From Clostridiales bacterium (lineage in GTDB: Bacteria; Bacillota; Clostridia; Caldicoprobacterales; DTU083): 60,098 bases of DNA. Where the stretch lies: assembly GCA_012838915.1 (NCBI GenBank), contig DUOI01000074.1:1-60098 (forward strand), read 5' to 3'. The position numbers and the translations under genes are program-made. Positions 49,533-59,211 of this stretch are shown here, one piece after another (the stretch's first letter is position 1; each line of letters starts with the position of its first letter). The notes under the pieces are model-generated. The model searched no databases. It saw only the letters and a list, made by a program, of their open reading frames with translations, and was not told the origin of the DNA.

Positions 49533-51272
49533 TTATTTATCGAGTGTTTTCTTAAATTTTATCGCAGCATCAATCAACTCTCCGGCATGCTCCAGACTGA
49601 GTTGAGTTAAATTGGATCCCCCGGTCATTCTTGCAATCTCCTCTTTGCGTTTCGCTAAGCTCAAAGGGAAGACCGAGGTTCTGGTATGATTGCCTTTAAT
49701 AACTTTTTCTATAACAAAATGACAATCCGCCATTGCTGCAATTTGTGGAAGATGGGTAACACAAATGACCTGTCTGTTTTTGGCAATTGAGCCGATTTTT
49801 TCAGCAGCCTTCTGAGCGGTTCTGCCGCTTATGCCCACATCTATTTCGTCAAAAATCATAGTTGGAATTTCATCCAAGTCACCTATGATGGTTTTAAAGG
49901 CCAGCATCACCCTGGACATTTCGCCGCCGGATATTATTTTGGCCAATGGCTTCATGGGTTCTCCGGGATTAGGTGAGATAAGAAACTCCACCGTATCATA
50001 ACCATTTGAAGTGATTCCGGTAATCTGCGTCTCCTCCGCTGCCGGGTGATCCGGTGTTGAAAAGGATACTTTAAAAGCTGTCTTGCTCATATTTAAATCA
50101 TGAAGTTCACTGATCAATTTCTCTTCTAATAAGCGAGCCCATTTCTTACGGGCCTTGGACAATTCCCTGCATTGTTTTAAAACCACCTTGTATAGCTTTC
50201 TGTATTCCTCCTGCAGGCTTTCCAGCCTTTCCTGGCTGTTCTCCAAAAAGTCCAGCTCGGATTCCATTTCAGCCTTCAATTGCAGAATTTCCTCCACCGT
50301 TTCTCCGTATTTGCGTTTCATAGCTAAAATTACATCCAGTCGGGCATCCAATAAATCCAGACGAGAAGGATCATAATCGAATCCATCCCGATAGGTTCTC
50401 AATTCATGAATGACATCTTCCAAATTATATTTAAGGCTTACCAATTGGTTGATTATGCTGTCTAAATCTTCATCAATTCCCTGTACGCCCTGTAGTTTAT
50501 TGACCGCCTCAGCCAAGCCGTCAAAAACTGAGGAGGAATGAGAGTTGCCTGAATACAATATTTGATAGGAATCGTTTACCATATTCGCTATCTTCTCTGC
50601 ATTAGCCAATATAGCCCGTTCTTTTCTCAGAGCATCTTCTTCAGCCGGTTTCAGTGCTGCCTTTGTTATCTCTTCAATTTGATATTTCAATATATCTTTA
50701 CGGCGTTCGCCATCCCGATTCAAGCCCTGAATTTTATCAATCTCCTTTTTTATTGCCTGCCATGATGACCATGTATGTGCTAATTCGTTCTTAATTGGAT
50801 TTAGATTTTTTTCTCCGAGTCTGTCAAGGAATGCTATATGGGATTCCGGGGTCAGCAATGACTGATGCTGGTGCTGGCCATGTACATCAACCAGATGTTT
50901 GCTTATTTCCCGCAGCATGGACAATGTAACCAAACGCCCGTTGATTTTGCATAAATTACGCCCTTGGATAGTCAGCTCCCGCATGAGGAGTAAACTGCCA
51001 TCCTCTTCAGGTTGTATGCCAAATTCAGATAAAATGTCATTGATACGGCGCTGCTTTTCAGTCAAAGAAAAAAGCAGCTCTACCCGGGCATAATCTTTTC
51101 CGGTTTGTATCAATTCACGATCCGCTCTTTCTCCCAATGCCAGATTAACCGAGTCTATAATGATGGATTTTCCGGCGCCGGTTTCACCGGTTAACACATT
51201 AAATCCTTCATTAAATGATATTGTCAACTCATCTATCAAGGCAATATTCTTAATGGATATCTCGCGAATCAT
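49533..51272 (-). CDS. recN: DNA repair protein RecN
   Basis: A 579-residue SMC-like ATPase that tethers and processes DNA double-strand-break ends. It has Walker A GETGAGKSII, a coiled-coil region (about 150-400), then the signature KIISGGEMSRVMLAFK, Walker B TMIFDEIDVGISGRT and CVTHLPQIAAMAD. ATG 51272 is chosen because GGGGGG lies eight bases upstream; a start 11 codons earlier has no such site. argR lies just upstream, as in most Firmicutes. Confidence 0.96.
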   Translation of the reverse strand: MIREISIKNIALIDELTISFNEGFNVLTGETGAGKSIIIDSVNLALGERADRELIQTGKDYARVELLFSLTEKQRRINDILSEFGIQPEEDGSLLLMRELTIQGRNLCKINGRLVTLSMLREISKHLVDVHGQHQHQSLLTPESHIAFLDRLGEKNLNPIKNELAHTWSSWQAIKKEIDKIQGLNRDGERRKDILKYQIEEITKAALKPAEEDALRKERAILANAEKIANMVNDSYQILYSGNSHSSSVFDGLAEAVNKLQGVQGIDEDLDSIINQLVSLKYNLEDVIHELRTYRDGFDYDPSRLDLLDARLDVILAMKRKYGETVEEILQLKAEMESELDFLENSQERLESLQEEYRKLYKVVLKQCRELSKARKKWARLLEEKLISELHDLNMSKTAFKVSFSTPDHPAAEETQITGITSNGYDTVEFLISPNPGEPMKPLAKIISGGEMSRVMLAFKTIIGDLDEIPTMIFDEIDVGISGRTAQKAAEKIGSIAKNRQVICVTHLPQIAAMADCHFVIEKVIKGNHTRTSVFPLSLAKRKEEIARMTGGSNLTQLSLEHAGELIDAAIKFKKTLDK

Positions 51273-51317
51273 TCTTAACCCCCCAGAACCTTCATCCGAG
51301 AACACTACACTGCAGTA

Positions 51318-51773
51318 CTACTGCTTTTTCATGAGTTTGGAAAATTGTTTTAATACATCCGGTACCATAGAGTTATCCCGCACAATTACCAGAATGGTAT
51401 CGTCTCCTGCAATACAGCCGATGATTTCCGGCCAGTTCATCGAATCTATAGCAGAAGCTGCAGCTTGTGCGCCTGCAACAATAGTACGAATAACAATTAG
51501 ATTATTGGCATAATCCATGGAAATTACTGATTCGGAAAACACCCGGAACAGTCGTTCCGAAATCTCGGAGTCAGTACGATCCATGGCAGCATATTTATAT
51601 GCTCCGGATTTTCCCATTACTTTAACCAGGCGCAGCTCTTTGATATCCCTGGAAATAGTGGCTTGTGTAATATCCATTCCGTAATCTCGAAGCTCATTTG
51701 CCAATTCTTCCTGGGTTTCAATATCCTTTTCTTCAATGATTTTCAAAATCAGGGCTTGTCTATCGTATTTCAT
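51318..51773 (-). CDS. argR: Arginine repressor
   Basis: A 151-residue arginine-dependent regulator. The N-terminal winged helix-turn-helix (ETQEELANELRDYGMDITQATISRDIKEL) binds ARG boxes, and the C-terminal domain (about 80-151) contains the arginine-binding hexamerisation region with GCIAGDDTILVI. I start at the ATG 51773, the family's usual N-terminus (KYDRQALIL), although the ribosome-binding site is weak. Arginine is also a cyanophycin building block, but the two loci are 50 kb apart. Confidence 0.94.
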   Translation of the reverse strand: MKYDRQALILKIIEEKDIETQEELANELRDYGMDITQATISRDIKELRLVKVMGKSGAYKYAAMDRTDSEISERLFRVFSESVISMDYANNLIVIRTIVAGAQAAASAIDSMNWPEIIGCIAGDDTILVIVRDNSMVPDVLKQFSKLMKKQ

Positions 51774-51826
51774 AGCACCAGTCACACTCCATTTCATATC
51801 GTTGTCCGAAATAATATTGGATGTCC

Positions 51827-52684
51827 CTATTCATAACGAGCTGACAATTTACTTCTAAGTAAATTAAAAAAACCATATCCCGAAAGGCGGATCAATTGTG
51901 TTACCATTGGAGATTTACTTATGATAATCCTATCACCTTCTCGTACCCCCACTGCATATTGTCCGTCGATTGTAACATGAATTTCTCGGTTTTTGTCCAG
52001 GATATCAATTTCGATATTAGAGTCAGCGTTTGTCACTATCGGTCTTGAATTTAACGTATGGGGACAGATAGGTGTCATGAGCAAGCATTCCATCCCCGGA
52101 TAGATTACCGGGCCACCTGCAGACAGAGAATAGGCTGTAGAACCGGTTGGGCTGGATACTAACAACCCGTCAGCGGCAAAATGGTTGACAAATTCTCCAT
52201 CTATTCTTACATCCAGGTGAATGATCCTGGCAAAAGAACCTTTCGTTACCGCCACGTCGTTTAAGGCAAGTGATTGATTAATAAGCCGGTTTCGTCGAAT
52301 TAAACGGGATTCCAGCATCATTCTGCGCTCTATTTGATAAGAACCAGATGCCAGAATATCCAATATTGTTTCCAGGTCCGACATTTCTGCTTCAGCTAAG
52401 AAGCCAAGGCGTCCAAGATTTATACCTAACAAAGGCTTCTCGAATTTTGCTGCACTTCGTGATGTTTGTAAAATAGTTCCATCACCGCCCAAAACCAGTA
52501 TAAGATCAGACAGTTGGTACAGCGTTTCCTCTTCGAGTAAAGTTCCCTGTCTCAAGATTTTATAGACAGAATGCGTTACCAGGGGCTGAATATTCCTTTT
52601 AATCATCCCCTGAATAACTTTACCCGTATGTTCTCCGGTAGGATCTTTATATAAATTTACTATTACGCCTGCCTTTACCATCAT
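51827..52684 (-). CDS. nadK: NAD kinase
   Basis: A 285-residue ATP- or polyphosphate-dependent kinase that makes NADP. The GGDGT motif is in VLGGDGTILQTSR; the substrate motif NPTGSTAYSLSAGGP appears here as SSPTGSTAYSLSAGGP. The C-terminal beta-sandwich is complete. The start at 52684, with AGGTG upstream, is one base after the tlyA stop codon; an adjacent ATG codon is an equal alternative. An in-frame start further upstream would lie inside tlyA. Confidence 0.95.
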   Translation of the reverse strand: MMVKAGVIVNLYKDPTGEHTGKVIQGMIKRNIQPLVTHSVYKILRQGTLLEEETLYQLSDLILVLGGDGTILQTSRSAAKFEKPLLGINLGRLGFLAEAEMSDLETILDILASGSYQIERRMMLESRLIRRNRLINQSLALNDVAVTKGSFARIIHLDVRIDGEFVNHFAADGLLVSSPTGSTAYSLSAGGPVIYPGMECLLMTPICPHTLNSRPIVTNADSNIEIDILDKNREIHVTIDGQYAVGVREGDRIIISKSPMVTQLIRLSGYGFFNLLRSKLSARYE

Positions 52685-52685
52685 A

Positions 52686-53510
52686 TCACCTGTCTGCAAA
52701 ATACTCATGAGCTTTACGTACTACATCACTGGCTGTAGATTGGAAGTCTGTTATTGTAGGCATTTTTTCACCTTTATAAAAATATGCGAGAAACTCTATA
52801 TTCCCTTCCGGACCGGTAATCGGAGAAAAATCCAGATTTTGTACCCTAAGGTTCAAAGAATCTGCAAATTGCAATAAATTATCCAGGACCTCTAAATGAA
52901 GTGCTGCGTTACGTACTACCCCTTTTTTCCCTACTTTTCCCTTTCCTACCTCGAATTGAGGTTTAATAAGAGAAACTATAGGGCTGTTGTTTTCCAGTAA
53001 TCTGATTGCTGCCGGTATAACCAGCTTTAGTGAAATAAAGGATACATCAATAACTGCCCCTTGCGGAGGAGCCGGCAAATCTTCTAACCTGACATTGCGA
53101 ATATTAGTGCGCTCCATTACTACTACCCTGGGATCCTGTCTGAGTTCCCAGGCCAATTGACCATAGCCTACATCAAGTGAGTATACTTTTTTTGCACCAT
53201 GCATTAAAAGGCAATGAGTAAATCCTCCGGTTGATGCTCCGATGTCCAACCAAATACGATCCCTCACAGGAACTGAGAACTTTTTTAGAGCTTTTTCCAG
53301 TTTAAGTCCGCCACGGCTTACATAGGGATTCTCTTCGCCTTTGACCTGAATGATTTCACAGCATTCAATCATAGCGCCGGGTTTTTCCACCCTTTTTTCA
53401 CCGGCAAATACAAGGCCTGCCATAACCAGCCGCTTCGCTTTTTCTCTGCTGCTTGCTAACCCTTTTCTTACCAAAAGAACATCGATTCGTTCTTTCCTAG
53501 AACTCTGCAA
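52686..53510 (-). CDS. tlyA: TlyA family rRNA methyltransferase
   Basis: A 274-residue protein with an N-terminal S4 RNA-binding domain (RIDVLLVRKGLASSREKAKRL) and an FtsJ/RrmJ-like SAM-binding domain with IGASTGGFTHCLL. TlyA 2'-O-methylates 16S and 23S rRNA in mycobacteria; the Firmicutes homologue (YqxC) is in the same dxs-tlyA-nadK-argR-recN order. TTG 53510 is used because AAAGGAG lies 7 bases upstream; an ATG between them is in another frame. It overlaps the end of dxs by 14 bases. Confidence 0.94.
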   Translation of the reverse strand: MQSSRKERIDVLLVRKGLASSREKAKRLVMAGLVFAGEKRVEKPGAMIECCEIIQVKGEENPYVSRGGLKLEKALKKFSVPVRDRIWLDIGASTGGFTHCLLMHGAKKVYSLDVGYGQLAWELRQDPRVVVMERTNIRNVRLEDLPAPPQGAVIDVSFISLKLVIPAAIRLLENNSPIVSLIKPQFEVGKGKVGKKGVVRNAALHLEVLDNLLQFADSLNLRVQNLDFSPITGPEGNIEFLAYFYKGEKMPTITDFQSTASDVVRKAHEYFADR

Positions 53511-55383
53511 AGCATGTCTCCTTTCCGATTGTTTCGTAAATAATCTGCATGGCTATGGAATCAGCATTCAAATGTAAAGATTCTTTCAGTTCTTTAATTG
53601 TTCCATGCTCGACAAAAATGTTTGGAACACCTATGTTTTTTATTCTGATACCGATGTTGCGAATAACAGCATACTCATTGATACTGCTGCCAAATCCGCC
53701 CTCAACAATATTATCTTCCATGGTAATCCAGAGTTTAAAATGGGTCTCGATTAACTGATCCAGTGTTTCATAGTCCAAGGGTTTGATAATACGTGCATTG
53801 ATAACAGTAGGTCTAATACCTTGTTTTCTCAGGATCTCTTCTGTTTGTAAAGCTGTTTCCACCATGGAACCCACTGCAAGAATAACAATATCTGTCCCTT
53901 TGATTAGGATTTCCCATTTAAGATTATTAAGTGGAGAGCTGGGTAAATCTTCCGCAGTACTGTTTTTTGGGTAGCGTATTGCAACAGGTCCGTCCATTAG
54001 CAGTGAATAATCCAGCATATATTTCATTTCTTCTGTATTCTTTGGTGCCATAAGTATCAAATTGGGTATATGTCTCAAATAACTGATATCAAATATCCCC
54101 TGATGCGTATCACCATCCTCCCCTACTAAGCCCGCTCGATCAACAGCAAATATTACCGGCAGATTTTGCCGGCACACATCATGGAGAATCTGGTCGTAAG
54201 CCCGCTGCAAAAAGGTAGAGTATATAGCAACCACCGGCCTCATACCGTTTACAGCAAGCCCTGCTGCAAAGGTAACTGCGTGCTGCTCCGCTATGCCTAC
54301 ATCAAAAAAACGATTAGGATGCTTTTTTTGGAAACAGGACAAACCAGTCCCATCGGGCATAGCTGCGGTAATAGCAACTATTTCAGGATTCGAAAGTGCC
54401 AGATCAGTAAGATGAATACCTAAGGTTTGTGAAAAGGAGGCATGTTCTCTTCTCTTTGCCTCCTCTCCATTCTCAATATCAAATGGAGGTACACCGTGAT
54501 ATTGCGCGGGATTGGATTCCGAAAAGGGATAACCCTTTCCTTTTTGAGTAACAACATGTACCAAGGCAGGCCCATTTATCTGTTTTACTCGATTCAGTAT
54601 ACGAAGCAGCATAGGCAGATCATGTCCATCCACCGGGCCGATATAGGTAAAGCCCAATTCTTCAAAAAGCACACCCGGTACCAGTAAATACTTAAAACTA
54701 TTTTTTATTTTCTCTGTTTTATCAGCTAACCACCCACCCGCCAAGGGGATCTTTCTCAAGAATTGCTCTACTACCTTCTTAAACCATTTATATCGAGGGT
54801 TGGAGCGAATCCTGGAGAGATAAGCAGCCAAGGCCCCTACATTAGGGGCAATGGACATTTCATTGTCATTTAAAATAATAGTCATTTTGCTGTTAATGCG
54901 GCCTGCATCATTTAATGCTTCCATAGCCATCCCGCCTGTCAGAGCGCCGTCTCCGATTACTGCGATTACATGATAATCTTCCTTCCTTAGATCGCGGGCT
55001 TTGGCCATACCAAGGGCAGCAGAGATAGAAGTGCTGCTATGCCCGGTTTCAAAGATATCATGTATGCTCTCTTTGCGTTTGGGAAAGCCGCTTAATCCGC
55101 CAAATTGTCTAAGAGTACTGAATTGCTCTTTGCGTGAGGTCAGTATCTTATGTGTGTAGCTTTGATGACCGACATCCCAGATAATTTTATCAACAGGACT
55201 GTTGTATACATAGTGGAGCGCAAGGGTCATTTCTACAACTCCCAGATTAGAAGCCAAATGACCGCCGGTTAAGGTTACGTTTTCCAGGATGAATTGTCTG
55301 ATTTCCTGTGCCAGATTCACCAGGTCTTGCGTATTTAGTTTTTTAAGGTCTTTCGGAGTCTCAATATTTTCAAGCATTGCCAC
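53497..55383 (-). CDS. dxs: 1-deoxy-D-xylulose-5-phosphate synthase
   Basis: A 628-residue thiamin-diphosphate enzyme condensing pyruvate and glyceraldehyde-3-phosphate, the first step of the MEP isoprenoid pathway. The TPP motif GDGALTGGMAMEALND, the catalytic region DVGHQSYTHKI and the transketolase-type C-terminal halves (EDGDTHQGIFD) are clear. The start is probably GTG 55383 with GGAAAGGA upstream; ATG two codons later is possible. It shares the operon with ispA, which uses its downstream product. Confidence 0.97.
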   Translation of the reverse strand: MAMLENIETPKDLKKLNTQDLVNLAQEIRQFILENVTLTGGHLASNLGVVEMTLALHYVYNSPVDKIIWDVGHQSYTHKILTSRKEQFSTLRQFGGLSGFPKRKESIHDIFETGHSSTSISAALGMAKARDLRKEDYHVIAVIGDGALTGGMAMEALNDAGRINSKMTIILNDNEMSIAPNVGALAAYLSRIRSNPRYKWFKKVVEQFLRKIPLAGGWLADKTEKIKNSFKYLLVPGVLFEELGFTYIGPVDGHDLPMLLRILNRVKQINGPALVHVVTQKGKGYPFSESNPAQYHGVPPFDIENGEEAKRREHASFSQTLGIHLTDLALSNPEIVAITAAMPDGTGLSCFQKKHPNRFFDVGIAEQHAVTFAAGLAVNGMRPVVAIYSTFLQRAYDQILHDVCRQNLPVIFAVDRAGLVGEDGDTHQGIFDISYLRHIPNLILMAPKNTEEMKYMLDYSLLMDGPVAIRYPKNSTAEDLPSSPLNNLKWEILIKGTDIVILAVGSMVETALQTEEILRKQGIRPTVINARIIKPLDYETLDQLIETHFKLWITMEDNIVEGGFGSSINEYAVIRNIGIRIKNIGVPNIFVEHGTIKELKESLHLNADSIAMQIIYETIGKETCFAEF

Positions 55384-55469
55384 ACGTGGATTCCTTTCCT
55401 ATAACAAGGTAAAATAATATCATAAAAATTGGCAGCTATCAATGGGTTATCCAGTTTACTAAAGGCCAG

Positions 55470-55913
55470 TCAACGAAACAATAATGAGATCAGAATGCCA
55501 AGAGCTGCGCCTGCAATGACTTCTATTGGCGTGTGACCCAGTAATTCCTTCAGTTTCCCTTCTGTAATCCCGCCATTGGCCTGCAGCTCCGCTACAATTT
55601 CGTTAAGCACGGCAGCCTGTTTACCAGCTGCTCTACGCACTCCGGCAGCATCATACATTACAACGAATGCCATAATTAACGATAAGGAAAACATAGTGGA
55701 ATGATATCCCTCCGTATATCCAATGGAGGTTGCCATGCTAACTACCAGGGCGGAATGGGAGCTGGGCATGCCGCCTGAACCCACAAAACGGGTTAAATCC
55801 AGTTGCTTACCGAAAATAACAGTCAACAACACCTTAATCAGCTGGGCAATAAACCATGCTAACAGACTGATCCAAAGTATTCTGTTATGTAAAATTTCGC
55901 TAAAAAAAATCAA
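55470..55913 (-). CDS. Divergent PAP2 family membrane protein
   Basis: A 147-residue membrane protein of the divergent PAP2 (DUF212) family, with three to four hydrophobic segments. The GSGGMPSSHSALV motif matches the second phosphatase motif (xPSxH), and VVMYDAAGVRRAAGKQ is family-typical. Activity on polyprenyl or lipid phosphates is expected from the fold, and its place between ispA and dxs suggests a prenyl-phosphate link (inference). TTG 55913 has AGGAGG six bases upstream. Confidence 0.88.
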   Translation of the reverse strand: MIFFSEILHNRILWISLLAWFIAQLIKVLLTVIFGKQLDLTRFVGSGGMPSSHSALVVSMATSIGYTEGYHSTMFSLSLIMAFVVMYDAAGVRRAAGKQAAVLNEIVAELQANGGITEGKLKELLGHTPIEVIAGAALGILISLLFR

Positions 55914-55924
55914 AAATATCCTCC

Positions 55925-56842
55925 TCAGTGGTTTCTACTTAACATTGAGACGGCAAGTGTTATCAAGAATTCGGACTTTTTGCCGAAGGGTTGCAAGAAA
56001 GAAACAGCCTCCTCAATATATTGGCTTGCCATTTTCCTGGACTTTTCCAGCCCGTATTTAGCCGGATAAGTTAATTTGCCTTTTTTTACATCGCTGCCAG
56101 GTGCTTTGCCAAGTTGAACAAGGTCTCCCTTAAGATCCAGTATATCATCTGTAATTTGAAAGGCAAGACCGAAGGCTTTCCCATATCCGGACAATGCATC
56201 CAAAACCCTGGTGTCCCCTCCGTTTACCAAAGCGCCTGCTTTAAGCGCACCGGTGATCAGAGCTTCTGTCTTGTGAGAATGGATATAGTTCAAAACAGAT
56301 TCATCATTTTCACCCTCTTGGCTTTGAATATCAGCACTTTGACCACTGATCATGCCTGAAATTCCTGCTGAGCTGGCAATAACCGCCATAGCCTTTAGAT
56401 ATCCTGAAAGCCTTTCCTGGCTGGACGGCAGGTGCTCCAGCATCACTTCATAGGCAAGATTCAGCAGACCGTCTCCTGCCAATATTGCAATCGCTTCTCC
56501 ATATACCTTATGGTTGGTTAGTTTGCCCCTGCGATAATCATCATTGTCCATAGCAGGCAAGTCATCGTGTATCAATGAATAAGTATGGATCATTTCCAAT
56601 GCACAGGCCATTGGGATAATAGCATCAAGTTCTGATTGAGTACAACCCTCCCGGCTATTGTCATTGGATGCCAGTTCATAAGCAGATATAAACAGAATCG
56701 GCCTAAGCCGTTTACCTCCTGCTTGCAGACTATATTTCATAGCTTCCAGGACCAGCGGGTGACTTTTTCTTTGATTCAGAAGGAAAGTCAAGCCTTTATT
56801 AACGTAACTTGTTTTCTTGCGATAAAGTGTTTGAAAGTCCAT
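55925..56842 (-). CDS. ispA: Polyprenyl synthetase (geranyl/farnesyl diphosphate synthase)
   Basis: A 305-residue short-chain trans-prenyltransferase. The first Asp-rich motif is HDDLPAMDNDD and the second is ITDDILD, and GGKRLRP is present near residue 37. The length and the LIHDDLPAMDNDDYRRGK signature match FPP/GGPP synthases of the IspA type; exact chain length is not predictable. GGGAGAGG lies before the start at 56842. It is in one operon with xseB before and the PAP2-like gene and dxs after. Confidence 0.94.
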   Translation of the reverse strand: MDFQTLYRKKTSYVNKGLTFLLNQRKSHPLVLEAMKYSLQAGGKRLRPILFISAYELASNDNSREGCTQSELDAIIPMACALEMIHTYSLIHDDLPAMDNDDYRRGKLTNHKVYGEAIAILAGDGLLNLAYEVMLEHLPSSQERLSGYLKAMAVIASSAGISGMISGQSADIQSQEGENDESVLNYIHSHKTEALITGALKAGALVNGGDTRVLDALSGYGKAFGLAFQITDDILDLKGDLVQLGKAPGSDVKKGKLTYPAKYGLEKSRKMASQYIEEAVSFLQPFGKKSEFLITLAVSMLSRNH

Positions 56843-56861
56843 TTATTACTGAGCCTCTCCC

Positions 56862-57122
56862 TTAATCAGAATGTGTATTCATGATATCAAATGTGGTCTC
56901 CTGTAAATCACCCGTACTGTTTCGGGACAATATATTAACTATTCCCTGGGCTTCAGTAAGCTTCTTGTTGCAGAATTCTGTCAGACTGATTCCACGTTTG
57001 AACAATTCCAGAGACTTTTCCAAGGAAACTTCACCTTCCTCAAGCGTTTGCACTATTGTTTCCAACTCTTTCAAAGCTTCTTCAAAAGTAGAAGGATGAT
57101 TATTAGAAGTAGTTGTATTCAT
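56862..57122 (-). CDS. xseB: Exodeoxyribonuclease VII small subunit
   Basis: An 86-residue helical subunit. The core TFEEALKELETIVQTLEEGEVSLEKSLELFKRG is diagnostic; the C-terminal 25 residues are variable. AAGGAG lies eight bases before ATG 57122. It follows xseA by 35 bases and the two form the single-strand exonuclease VII. Confidence 0.95.
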   Translation of the reverse strand: MNTTTSNNHPSTFEEALKELETIVQTLEEGEVSLEKSLELFKRGISLTEFCNKKLTEAQGIVNILSRNSTGDLQETTFDIMNTHSD

Positions 57123-57157
57123 GGGATTTGCTCCTTATTATACAGTATTTTCTTTTT

Positions 57158-58369
57158 TTATTTCATCGTTTTTATATCTTCAATATAACATACAGTTTGT
57201 CCATCGCTGAAGAGTACATTAATCCGCTGGGATGGGGAAATTTCTTTAACGGAACGGATAGGTTTCGTACCATTTTCCGGCGTTGCTATGGCATATCCCC
57301 TGGAAAGGACTTTAAGAGGATTGATTGCTTCCAGAGTTACAACTGCCTTCGATAACTGATCATAGTTTTTGTTAAGTATTGACTGCATAGCACTGGAAAA
57401 CCTTTGTGTTAATTGATCCAGGTATTGACTGTGTTGATCTATCAACATACGTGAAGTTTGAAACACATAATGATTTTTAATCAAATCCAATTGATGCCTT
57501 TTCGTTTTCAGATAACTTGTCATTGTATCCGACAGATTTTTTGTAAAACCATCTATCAGTGACCGCATATATGAAGCCTCAGGTACAGCCAGTTCTGCGC
57601 CATTGGATGGTGTGGCTGCTCTTACATCAGCAACAAAGTCTGCGATGGTAAAATCTGTTTCGTGGCCTATTGCTGTTATAACAGGTATTTTTGATTGATG
57701 TATAGCACGAGCTACGATCTCTTCGTTGAAAGCCCACAACTCTTCAATGGAACCTCCGCCCCTGCCGGTGATAATCAAATCGATATCGCTTCTTGTATTT
57801 ATATAATCAATAGCTCTGGCAATCTGCCGGGCTGCTCCCCTGCCTTGAACTGATACGGGTATTATCAGAATATCAATATTTTTATTGCGATGCTTTATAA
57901 CACGAATGATATCCCGTACTGCTGCACCGGTATGAGAGGTCACTACTGCTATCTTCTGAGGAAGCAGAGGTAGTGGTTTCTTATGAACAGCATCAAAAAG
58001 GCCTTCTTCCCGCAACATTTTCTTCATTTTTTCAAAGGCGAGGTGAAGGTCCCCCAGTCCGTCCTGTTCCATTTCGTACACATACAATTGGTATTGTCCG
58101 TCTCTGCCATACAGGGAAACCGTACCCTCAGCAATGACCTGCATACCATCTCTTGGCAAGAAACTTAAGCCGTCTCCTTTTTGCCTGAATAACACACATT
58201 GGATTCGATCCTGCTCGTCCTTCAGAGAAAAGTACATATGCCCTGAAGAATGTATCTTAAAGTTGGATATCTCTCCTCTGACCCGCACATTCCGGAGCAA
58301 AGGGTCTCTGGCCAACAATATGCGTACATATTCATTTACCTGGTGAACAGTTAAAATAACACTGCTCAT
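57158..58369 (-). CDS. xseA: Exodeoxyribonuclease VII large subunit
   Basis: A 403-residue subunit with an N-terminal OB fold (about 1-100, NVRVRGEISNFKIHSSGHMYFSLKD), a catalytic domain with TGRGGGSIEELWAFNEE and IGHETDFTIADFVADVRAATPSNGAE, and a coiled-coil region (about 280-340). Its start overlaps the folD stop codon (58366-58369), so both are translated from one message. Length is slightly shorter than the Escherichia coli protein, normal for Firmicutes. Confidence 0.96.
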   Translation of the reverse strand: MSSVILTVHQVNEYVRILLARDPLLRNVRVRGEISNFKIHSSGHMYFSLKDEQDRIQCVLFRQKGDGLSFLPRDGMQVIAEGTVSLYGRDGQYQLYVYEMEQDGLGDLHLAFEKMKKMLREEGLFDAVHKKPLPLLPQKIAVVTSHTGAAVRDIIRVIKHRNKNIDILIIPVSVQGRGAARQIARAIDYINTRSDIDLIITGRGGGSIEELWAFNEEIVARAIHQSKIPVITAIGHETDFTIADFVADVRAATPSNGAELAVPEASYMRSLIDGFTKNLSDTMTSYLKTKRHQLDLIKNHYVFQTSRMLIDQHSQYLDQLTQRFSSAMQSILNKNYDQLSKAVVTLEAINPLKVLSRGYAIATPENGTKPIRSVKEISPSQRINVLFSDGQTVCYIEDIKTMK

Positions 58370-59211
58370 ATATTCCTCTTAGCTGCTATTAAAGTATTCT
58401 CCAATAACATGGTGATAGTCATGGGACCGACTCCTCCGGGCACAGGGGTAATATATCCGGCTTTCTTTTCTACTTCTTCAAACTTAACATCACCCATAAG
58501 TGAACCGTTGACCCTGGTTATACCAACGTCAATGACAATTGCGCCTTCTTTGATAAAGCTGGCGTCAACAAATTGAGGTTTGCCTATGGCAACTACCAGT
58601 ATGTCGGCTGTCCTGGCGATTTCAGCCAGGTTTCGGGTGCGGGAATGGGCAATGGTTATGGTAGCGTGCCTTTGAAGCAGCATTATAGCAACCGGTTTTC
58701 CTACTATATTACTTCGGCCGATCACGACAGCCCGTTTGCCAGCAATGCTTTCATCGGTTTCTTCAATCAACCGGATGATCCCTTTGGGGGTGCAGGGTTC
58801 AAATTCCGCCTGTCCTGCCATCAGCATTCCACTGTTAATCGGGTGAAATCCATCTACATCTTTGGCAGGATGGATAGCATTAATAACAGCATCTTTGTTA
58901 ATATGACGGGGCAGGGGCAGCTGTACCAATATCCCATGAACGTTATCGTCCTGATTCAACCGTTCTATGGTATCCAGCAATTCTTTTTCGGCTACTTGCT
59001 CATCCATTCGGATAACTGTGGAATTAATGCCTACTTCTTTGCAGGCTCGTTCCTTATTCCGAACATATATTTTGGAAGCAGGATCATCCCCTACTAATAT
59101 AACGCACAACCCGGGAACCAGGCTGTGTTGAGTTTTCAAAGCGCTTACTTCTTCTTTAATGGTATGCCTAATCTGATTAGCAATGGCTTTGCCGTCAATT
59201 ACTTTAGACAT
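58366..59211 (-). CDS. folD: Bifunctional methylenetetrahydrofolate dehydrogenase/cyclohydrolase
   Basis: A 281-residue enzyme of one-carbon metabolism with PGLCVILVGDDPASKIYVRNKERACKEVGI at the active site (Lys in YVRNKE), QLPLPRHI and the nucleotide motif GRSNIVGKPVA, ending in PVPGGVGPMTI. The start ATG 59211 directly follows the TGA of the TsaD-like gene. AAGGAAGAA lies just upstream. Its product links with the 5-formyl-THF cyclo-ligase at the other end of the window in the same pathway. Confidence 0.96.
   Translation of the reverse strand: MSKVIDGKAIANQIRHTIKEEVSALKTQHSLVPGLCVILVGDDPASKIYVRNKERACKEVGINSTVIRMDEQVAEKELLDTIERLNQDDNVHGILVQLPLPRHINKDAVINAIHPAKDVDGFHPINSGMLMAGQAEFEPCTPKGIIRLIEETDESIAGKRAVVIGRSNIVGKPVAIMLLQRHATITIAHSRTRNLAEIARTADILVVAIGKPQFVDASFIKEGAIVIDVGITRVNGSLMGDVKFEEVEKKAGYITPVPGGVGPMTITMLLENTLIAAKRNI

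Noticed and set aside
58573-59097. 174-codon open frame on the plus strand
   Set aside because: Antisense to folD, whose motifs are complete; no start signals or family resemblance.
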